From assembly GCA_003453695.1 (NCBI GenBank), contig DMNK01000004.1, positions 1-11,692 on the forward strand: DNA of 11,692 nt. Direction: 5' to 3'. How positions within the stretch are numbered: the stretch's first letter is position 1; each line of letters begins with the position of its first letter. Below the pieces are notes generated by a model. The model saw nothing but the letters and a program-made list of their open reading frames with translations, ran no database searches and had not been told where the DNA came from. Positions 6,916-11,692 of the stretch are shown in pieces. This DNA is from Acidimicrobiaceae bacterium (GTDB taxonomy: Bacteria > Actinomycetota > Acidimicrobiia > Acidimicrobiales > UBA8190). The translations under genes were made by a program, and so were the position numbers.

Positions 6916-7937
6916 CCCCCGAGCTGGTCGCGAAGGGCCCGGGCGAGGAGCACCGCCCGGAGCTCCTGGCCGAGCCTGCTCAACTCGGCCACGGTGTCGT
7001 GCGCCCGCCGGCGGGACTCCGGGTTGCGTTGCTTGAGCAGAGGCAGGACGACCTGCTCGATGAATCCCGCTTCTCGTTCAGCGGCGTGCTTGTGCAGGCG
7101 GAGGTGACGGGGCTCCACACCGAATTGGGTGAATGCAGCCGCGGTGCACGCCACCGCCAGGGCGTCTTCGCCGAAGTAGGCGACGCCGCCCACCAGCCGG
7201 CTCGAGATGAGCCCGTAGGACTCGAGTGCCGCCAAGGTGGCCGGCGCGCATCCGCTCGCCGACGCCAACTCGTCGGTGGTCATGTCCCCCTCGGCCAGGA
7301 CGGCGGGCGGCTCGGCTGGACGCGCCCGCCGCGGTGAGGGCTCGGGTTCGGCGGCGGCGGACGCCGGCGCCCGCCCTGCAGCGGCAGTGCTCGACCTCTG
7401 CCTCCCCCCCGGGCGCTCCGCCTCGGCGGTGGAGGTGGCGGCGTGCCCGTGGCCGGCGGCCGGGGCGTCGGGCCCGGTGCGGGCGCGGACGGCAGTGGCC
7501 GGGGCGCCCTGGCGGGCGTCGTGGCCTTCACGGTCCCGGGAGGGGGCGGGGTCGGCCCCTGCGCCCAGCCCGGGGAGCGGTTCGCCGCCGGCGGCCCCGC
7601 GTCTCGGCGGCGTCGCCGGGGTGGGCCGGCCCGGGTCCACCACCTCCGTCGCCGTGGCTGTCGCCGTCTGGGAGTGCCCGTTTCCGTGCTCCCCCACCTC
7701 CTCCAAGCGCCCCTTGATCACTTTGAGAGGCAGGAAGTGCTCACGCTGCTGGCGCAGCACCCAGCGCAGCCGCTCCACATCCGGCTCGTAGAACTTGCGG
7801 TACCCCGAGGGCGTGCGCTCCGGGTTCACCAGTCCCTGGCTCTCGAGGAAACGGATCTTCGAGATGGTGACGTCGGGGAATTCCTGGCGGAGCAGGGTGA
7901 GCACGTCCCCGATGGACAGATAGGCCCGGCCGCTCAC
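6912..7937 (-). CDS. ftsR: MerR-family regulator of the FtsR/Rv1828 type with a long linker
   Basis: The N-terminal winged HTH (about residues 6-80: LSIGDVLTLL, VTISKIRFLESQGLV, SGYRKF, HFLPLKVI) and the C-terminal domain (about 216-341: MTTDELASASG, YFGEDALAV, FGVEPRHLR) both match Rv1828 as I remember it, which is about 247 residues long. The corynebacterial relative FtsR activates ftsZ. Here about 130 residues of Ala/Pro/Gly/Thr/Arg-rich sequence (83-215) separate the two domains, giving 341 residues. I chose the GTG at 7937 because GGGAG lies 7 nt upstream; the adjacent GTG at 7940 and the GTG at 7958 are alternatives. Farther upstream the frame runs inside the FHA gene and lacks similarity. 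The gene follows garA by 22 nt and overlaps hpt by 4 nt. No effector-binding cysteines or aromatic pocket are evident, so its signal is unknown. Confidence 0.88.
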   Translation of the reverse strand: MSGRAYLSIGDVLTLLRQEFPDVTISKIRFLESQGLVNPERTPSGYRKFYEPDVERLRWVLRQQREHFLPLKVIKGRLEEVGEHGNGHSQTATATATEVVDPGRPTPATPPRRGAAGGEPLPGLGAGADPAPSRDREGHDARQGAPATAVRARTGPDAPAAGHGHAATSTAEAERPGGRQRSSTAAAGRAPASAAAEPEPSPRRARPAEPPAVLAEGDMTTDELASASGCAPATLAALESYGLISSRLVGGVAYFGEDALAVACTAAAFTQFGVEPRHLRLHKHAAEREAGFIEQVVLPLLKQRNPESRRRAHDTVAELSRLGQELRAVLLARALRDQLGG

Positions 7938-7959
7938 CACATGGCTCCCGATCGGCACC

Positions 7960-8439
7960 TCATTCGTCTGCTGCCGCCAGGTACACCAGCTTGAACTTGC
8001 CGATCTGCACCTCGTCGCCGCTCGTGAGCACGGCCTCTTCGATGCGCTCCCGGTTGACATAGGTGCCGTTCAGCGAGCCGACGTCCCGCACCGTGTGGCG
8101 GCCGGAGCCGTCGTGGGTGAATTCGGCGTGACGGCGGGACACGGTGACGTCGTCCAGGAAGATGTCGCTCTCGGGGTGGCGGCCCACCCGGGTGATAGGC
8201 GCGTCGAGGACGAAACGAGCGCCGGCGTTGGGGCCCCGCTTCACCACCAGCAACCCCACCCCTGCGGCCTTGTCGGGTAATGACACGGTCAGCTCCTCGT
8301 CCCCGGGATCGCCCTGGGCCTCGACGGGGTGCAAGGTCACGGTGGTGGTGTCGGGCCCAGAGCCCGACAGCACTGCCCCGCAGGAAGAGCAGAAATTGGC
8401 TCCTTCCGGGTTGCGGTGCCCGCAGTTGTTGCAAAACAC
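7960..8439 (-). CDS. garA: GarA/OdhI-like FHA protein with N-terminal zinc ribbon
   Basis: GarA and OdhI are FHA-domain brakes on 2-oxoglutarate dehydrogenase and glutamate metabolism; phosphorylation of an N-terminal ETT motif by Ser/Thr kinases makes the FHA domain bind its own tail and lifts inhibition. The FHA core is near-identical to that family: LLVVKRGPNAGARFVLD (63-79), GRHPESDIFLDDVTVSRRHA (86-105), DVGSLNGTYVNR (119-130) and GDEVQIGKFKLVYL (141-154). Phosphothreonine-binding residues Arg87, Ser101, Arg102 and Asn124 are present. DTTTV (30-34) sits where the ETT motif would be. Unlike GarA, the protein begins with a CxxC...CxxC zinc ribbon (Cys3, Cys6, Cys17, Cys20). I prefer the GTG at 8439, which gives MFCNNCG and has TAGCGT 7 nt upstream; GTG at 8448 or 8484 would add 3 or 15 residues. 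Confidence 0.9.
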   Translation of the reverse strand: MFCNNCGHRNPEGANFCSSCGAVLSGSGPDTTTVTLHPVEAQGDPGDEELTVSLPDKAAGVGLLVVKRGPNAGARFVLDAPITRVGRHPESDIFLDDVTVSRRHAEFTHDGSGRHTVRDVGSLNGTYVNRERIEEAVLTSGDEVQIGKFKLVYLAAADE

Positions 8440-8446
8440 GGCGTCC

Positions 8447-8452
8447 ACGCTA
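8447..8452 (-). promoter_or_regulatory. Predicted -10 element of a leaderless garA promoter
   Basis: The minus strand reads TAGCGT, 7 nt before the GTG at 8439. It lies 36 bp past the gcvH stop, so garA would have its own promoter besides read-through from gcvH. If the GTG at 8448 is the true start, the box overlaps it and this call fails. Confidence 0.45.
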
Positions 8453-8487
8453 GCCCCAGTTCTCCACCCGCCCGGCCCCGACACGCC

Positions 8488-8868
8488 CTAGTCGGCGGTG
8501 AGCTCCGCGTAAGCGGACGCCGCCAGCAGGCTCTCGAGGGCGGCCGTGTCCTCCGGCCGGATCTCGCAGATCCAACCCTGCCCGTAGGGATCGGAATTGA
8601 GCAGCTCCGGTGCGCTGTCCAGGTCGGTGTTCACCGCCTGCACCTCCCCCGAGACGGGCGCATAGATCTCCGACACCGACTTGGTGGACTCGACCTCACC
8701 GAGCACAGCTCCCTGTTCGACGCGCGCCCCCACCTGTGGCAGCTGCACGAAGACGACGTCGCCCAGGGCGTCCTGGGCGAAGTCCGTGATCCCCACTCGC
8801 ACTGCACCGTCTTGCAGGCGCGCCCACTCGTGATCGGCCGTGTAGCGAAGGTCCTCGGGAACCTGCAT
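8488..8868 (-). CDS. gcvH: Glycine cleavage system H protein
   Basis: GcvH carries a lipoyl arm that shuttles the aminomethyl group between the P, T and L proteins of the glycine cleavage complex; it can also act in lipoate relay. The 126-residue length is normal. The lipoylated Lys63 sits in GEVESTKSVSEIYAPVSGEV (58-77 includes the core of the motif), preceded by YTADHEWA, VGITDFAQDALGDVVFVQLP and followed by LLNSDPYGQGWICEI. The ATG at 8868 has TAGGGT 6 nt upstream and no Shine-Dalgarno. No gcvP or gcvT is nearby. Instead it heads the conserved gcvH-garA-merR order, linking glycine metabolism with the 2-oxoglutarate/glutamate regulator GarA. Confidence 0.96.
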   Translation of the reverse strand: MQVPEDLRYTADHEWARLQDGAVRVGITDFAQDALGDVVFVQLPQVGARVEQGAVLGEVESTKSVSEIYAPVSGEVQAVNTDLDSAPELLNSDPYGQGWICEIRPEDTAALESLLAASAYAELTAD

Positions 8869-8874
8869 GCGGGG

Positions 8875-8880
8875 ACCCTA
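8875..8880 (-). promoter_or_regulatory. Predicted -10 element of a leaderless gcvH promoter
   Basis: The minus strand reads TAGGGT, 6 nt before the gcvH ATG, identical in hexamer and spacing to the acuI promoter. It would drive the gcvH-garA-merR-hpt-DUF151 set. Confidence 0.65.
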
Positions 8881-8896
8881 CTCCGAACCGGCTGCA

Positions 8897-8918
8897 GGCG
8901 GCCGGGGCCCGCACCGCC
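8897..8918 (-). terminator. Weak GC-rich hairpin between the sugar-nucleotidyltransferase gene and gcvH
   Basis: GGCGG (8897-8901) can pair with CCGCC (8914-8918), enclosing a nested CGG/CCG pairing, 30 to 51 nt past the stop of the fusion gene. There is no T-run, so intrinsic termination is doubtful; such palindromes are common at this GC content. Confidence 0.2.
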
Positions 8919-8947
8919 GTCCCTGACCGCACCGGCGATCCGCAGGC

Positions 8948-11434
8948 TCAGTGCAGCATCTGGCGGATGCGCACCGCCTGTTCCTGGGACCGGGCCCTGG
9001 CCTCGGCCTCGCTCGCCCCTTCCGCCCACACGTGCGTCACGGGCTCCTCGGGGTCGGGCACGACCAGCGACCACCCGTCGGGCTCCACGACCTTCACACC
9101 GTCGACGAGGACGGTGGAACGTCCCTTGGCCCGCTCGAGAGTGCGGCGCATGATCGTGCCCTTCTGCTCCCACGGCGTGACCACTTCTTCGTGGGCGATG
9201 TGGATGGGGGGCAGCTCGCCCGACAGCTTCGACATGCGCTGGCCGGTGGCGGCCAGCATGGCCAGCAGGTGGACCAGGGTGGCGACGGCGTCGAAGGCAG
9301 GAAGGAAGTCGGGGAAGATGTAGCCGCCGAGCTGGCTGGCCGCGAAGGCGACCGATCCCGAGGTCGCCACCTCCATGAGGTGGGCGGCCGACAACTTGGT
9401 CCACACCACCGGGGCGCCGGCCTCGGCGCACAGCCGCTCCGCCGCCCGGGGGACCGAGACCGGCAGTGCCACCGACTGGCCGGGCTGGCCGGCGACGACC
9501 AAGCCCAGGAGCAGGAGCAGCGCCTCGTCGTCCGACAGCACCCGCCCCTCGTCGTCCACCAGGGTGATTCGCTCGCCACCGGGGTCGATGACGGCGCCGA
9601 GATGGGCGCCCGACACCCGGACCAGTTCGCCCACGTTGGCGGCTGCCGAGCGCAGGTCGGAGGACATCACCGCCGCCGTGGAGGCATACGGGTTCACCAC
9701 CAGCACCTCGGCGCCCAGCTTGGCGAGCACGTTGGGCATCACGAAGCTCGTCGTGCCGAAGGAGTAGTCGAGGACGATCTTGAAGGCGGCGTCGGTCACG
9801 GCGGTGACGTCGACGGTGTCGATGAGGGCGGCGGTGTACAGCTCGAGTGTGCGCGGCGGGAACCCGATGTCACCGATGTCGGAGGCGAGTGCCCGGCGGA
9901 ACTCCTCGCGGTGGTACAGGCGTTCGATCTTGCGCTGGGTGGTCTCGGCGACGTCGATGCCGTCCTGGTCGAAGAAGCGCAGGATCACCGACTGGCTGTC
10001 GCCCTCGGCCAGGCGCACGGTGATGCCGCCCAGGCTCGCCCCGGTGCGCACCTGGAACCTCGTGACCGGGATGGTGGCCACCTCGAGGTCCTCCACGTGC
10101 ACGCCGGCGGCGTTGCATCCCACCATCACCGCCCGCTTGAGGACGCGCGCCGCCCGGCTGGTGTCGCGCGATGCGGTGATGGTCGTCCCCTTCTCGAGCG
10201 TGCTGGCCCAGGCCATGGACAGCCGCATGACGAGCTCGGGGCTGATGTCCACATTGGCGAGGCCCTGGATGCCGAGCCGGCCGAAGAGGGTGCGGATGCC
10301 GCGGGACTCCCACACGATGGAGGTGTTGACCGTGGCCCCGGTCTCCACCGTCTTGAACGGGTAGACCTTGACGCCCGACTTGATGACGGCGTGGGCTCCC
10401 ACGAAGGTCTCGTCGCCGAGGACGACGCCCTCCTCGCAGCGCACGTTCTGGCGCAGGTCGCAGGCCCGCCCCACGACGCAGCCGTCCAGGCGGGTGCCGG
10501 CACCGAGAAAGGCGTTGTCGTGGATCACGCTCCGGTTGAGCGTGGCGTTGAGGGCCACTTGGACGTTGAGGCCCAGCACGCTGTACTCCCCCACCGTGGC
10601 GCCGGCGCCCACCGAGCAGTTGTCGCCGATCACGGCCGGGCTCTCGACCGTGGCCGTGGGGTGGACGTCGGCCCCCTTGCCCAGCCACACCCCCTGCCGC
10701 AGGGGGAACCCGCTCACCTGGACCTGAACCCGCTGGTCGAGGACGTCCTGGTGGGCCCGGAGGTAGGCCTCGAGGGTCCCGACATCCTCCCAGTAGCCCT
10801 CGGCGACGTACCCCTGCAGGGGCCGGCCCGCCTCGAGCACGGCGGGGAACACCTCGCCGGAGAAGTCGACGGGCCGCCCCTCGGGGATGAAGTCGAAGAT
10901 GGCCGGCTCGAGGACGTAGATCCCGGTGTTGATGGTGTCGCTGAACACCTGTCCCCAGGTGGGCTTCTCGAGGAAGCGCTCGATGGAGCCGTCCTCACGG
11001 GTGATGACGATGCCGAACTCGAGCGGATCCTCGACCGCCTTCAGGGCGATGGTGGCCAAGGCCCCGGTGCGGACGTGATGGTCGACCACGGCGCCGAGAT
11101 CGATGTCGGTGAGCACGTCGCCGGAGATCACGAGGAACCGCTCGTCCAGCTGCGCCTGGGCGTTGCGCACCGAGCCGGCTGTCCCGAGCGGCATCTCCTC
11201 GGTGGCGTAGACCATGCGCACACCGAACTCCGAGCCGTCGTCGAAGTAGCTGCGGATGGCGTTTGCCATGAAGGCCACGGTCACCACGATGTCGTCGAAC
11301 CCGTGGGCGCGCAGCAGTTGCACGACGTGCTCCATCATGGGCCGGTTGGCCATGGGGAGCATGGGCTTGGGCTGATTCGACGTGAGTGGGCGGAGCCGGG
11401 TGCCTTCGCCTCCGGCCATGATCACGGCTTTCAT
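8948..11434 (-). CDS. Sugar nucleotidyltransferase - hexapeptide - phosphomannomutase-like fusion
   Basis: Three parts make up 828 residues. Residues 1-235 are a nucleotidyltransferase: GGEGTRLRPLT (8-18) with PKPMLP (22-27) is the NTP and catalytic signature, SGDVLTDID (104-112) supplies a metal-binding Asp, EKP lies at 156-158 and YWEDVGT at 214-220. Residues 250-375 are left-handed beta-helix hexapeptide repeats. Residues 383-828 are a phosphohexomutase-type domain starting FGRLGIQGLANVDISPE. Such fusions are annotated as mannose-1-phosphate guanylyltransferases in actinobacteria and cyanobacteria; the expected product is GDP-mannose for glycans, but glucose-1-phosphate uridylylation cannot be excluded. 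The mutase half lacks TASHNP (GITVRLAEGDSQS at 470-482 instead) and has DPGGER (618-623) in place of the DGDGDR-like metal loop, so it is probably not a mutase. The ATG at 11434 begins the nucleotidyltransferase exactly; no TANNNT box precedes it. Confidence 0.92.
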   Translation of the reverse strand: MKAVIMAGGEGTRLRPLTSNQPKPMLPMANRPMMEHVVQLLRAHGFDDIVVTVAFMANAIRSYFDDGSEFGVRMVYATEEMPLGTAGSVRNAQAQLDERFLVISGDVLTDIDLGAVVDHHVRTGALATIALKAVEDPLEFGIVITREDGSIERFLEKPTWGQVFSDTINTGIYVLEPAIFDFIPEGRPVDFSGEVFPAVLEAGRPLQGYVAEGYWEDVGTLEAYLRAHQDVLDQRVQVQVSGFPLRQGVWLGKGADVHPTATVESPAVIGDNCSVGAGATVGEYSVLGLNVQVALNATLNRSVIHDNAFLGAGTRLDGCVVGRACDLRQNVRCEEGVVLGDETFVGAHAVIKSGVKVYPFKTVETGATVNTSIVWESRGIRTLFGRLGIQGLANVDISPELVMRLSMAWASTLEKGTTITASRDTSRAARVLKRAVMVGCNAAGVHVEDLEVATIPVTRFQVRTGASLGGITVRLAEGDSQSVILRFFDQDGIDVAETTQRKIERLYHREEFRRALASDIGDIGFPPRTLELYTAALIDTVDVTAVTDAAFKIVLDYSFGTTSFVMPNVLAKLGAEVLVVNPYASTAAVMSSDLRSAAANVGELVRVSGAHLGAVIDPGGERITLVDDEGRVLSDDEALLLLLGLVVAGQPGQSVALPVSVPRAAERLCAEAGAPVVWTKLSAAHLMEVATSGSVAFAASQLGGYIFPDFLPAFDAVATLVHLLAMLAATGQRMSKLSGELPPIHIAHEEVVTPWEQKGTIMRRTLERAKGRSTVLVDGVKVVEPDGWSLVVPDPEEPVTHVWAEGASEAEARARSQEQAVRIRQMLH

Positions 11435-11449
11435 GGCGCTCGTCTCATC

Positions 11450-11476
11450 CGTGCCGTCACCGGTCGTGCCGTCACC
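11450..11476. repeat. Two-copy 12-bp direct repeat upstream of the fusion gene
   Basis: CGTGCCGTCACC occurs at 11450-11461 and again at 11465-11476, a 15-bp period, 16 to 42 bp before the ATG at 11434 on its minus-strand side. It could be a tandem operator in the promoter area or a local slippage duplication. With only two copies the case is thin. Confidence 0.3.
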
Positions 11477-11492
11477 CGCGTCGCGTGCTCGT

Positions 11493-11692
11493 TCACGCGG
11501 ACGCTACTCCGTGGCCTTCGGTCCTGCCCGGGGCCGTCTCGGTGGTTGCGGCCGTGGCCGTCGGAGCCGCCGCTGTGGGCGCCGGGGCGGTCGAGCCCGC
11601 TTCCCGGCGCGCCCGACGTCCCCTGGCCAGGGCCTGTCGCCCAGCCGGCACGTAGGCGGCAGCGGCGACCCATGCCAGCACGAGGGCGGGGA
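11493..11692 (-). CDS. C-terminal fragment of a putative membrane protein (5' end outside window)
   Basis: The frame is open from the window edge to TGA at 11493-11495. It encodes a hydrophobic stretch (about PALVLAWVAAAAYVPAG), a basic run (RGRRARRE) and then an Ala/Thr/Pro-rich tail of about 30 residues. A membrane segment followed by positive charges and a disordered tail is typical of the cytoplasmic C-terminus of a membrane protein. G and C dominate the third codon positions, as in the neighbours. No family can be assigned from 66 residues. It would be on the same strand as, and 58 bp upstream of, the sugar-nucleotidyltransferase fusion, so it may share its transcript. The remaining 58 bp hold the direct repeat only. 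Confidence 0.45.
   Translation of the reverse strand, partial: PALVLAWVAAAAYVPAGRQALARGRRARREAGSTAPAPTAAAPTATAATTETAPGRTEGHGVASA

Noticed and set aside
7226..7994. Plus-strand open frames opposite the MerR linker
   Set aside because: The linker's biased composition opens all frames; only the minus frame joins two recognisable domains.
11431..11673. 80-codon minus-strand frame overlapping the start of the fusion gene
   Set aside because: It is Arg/Gly-rich with no hydrophobic or domain pattern; the alternative frame ending at 11493 has a believable membrane segment and runs to the window edge.

Overview
The window is 11.7 kb of very GC-rich chromosome with dense, mostly core-metabolic genes and short intergenic gaps. 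Protein similarity recalled from memory, conserved gene order and promoter style point to an actinobacterium; Acidimicrobiia is my best guess, but that is an inference and not a search result. I see no tRNA, rRNA, CRISPR array, insertion sequence or phage gene, and no gene-free stretch over 300 bases.

Layout. (1) 1-1898 is a thiamine section: the C-terminal part of thiazole synthase ThiG, a small convergent helix-turn-helix (HTH) gene, then divergent thiD. (2) 1942-5194 holds a single-pass membrane protein of unknown function, a convergent GT87-type polyprenyl-phosphate-sugar glycosyltransferase whose 3' end overlaps it by 130 bp, and a divergent AcuI/YhdH-type NADPH oxidoreductase. (3) 5201-8868, all minus strand, reads in transcription order gcvH, a GarA-type FHA protein, an FtsR/Rv1828-type MerR regulator, a hypoxanthine phosphoribosyltransferase-like gene, a bifunctional-nuclease (DUF151) gene and a DUF4232 lipoprotein. 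This matches the conserved actinobacterial block Rv1826 (gcvH)-Rv1827 (garA)-Rv1828-Rv1829 of Mycobacterium tuberculosis, with hpt inserted. (4) 8948-11434 is a large sugar-nucleotidyltransferase/phosphomannomutase-like fusion, followed upstream by the C-terminal end of an unidentified membrane protein that leaves the window.

Regulation. Five genes (thiD, the GT87 gene, acuI, the DUF151 gene, gcvH) carry a TANNNT hexamer exactly 6 nt before the start codon, and garA has one 7 nt before its preferred GTG. This is the spacing expected of leaderless transcripts in actinobacteria. The merR and hpt genes instead overlap by GTGA, which suggests translational coupling.

I found no clearly new multi-gene system. 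The items most worth a second look are the leaderless promoter set, a GarA homologue with an N-terminal zinc ribbon, an FtsR homologue with a roughly 130-residue disordered linker, an HPRT with an altered purine pocket, the degenerate phosphomannomutase half of the fusion, and the orphan HTH gene beside an inverted repeat in front of thiD.
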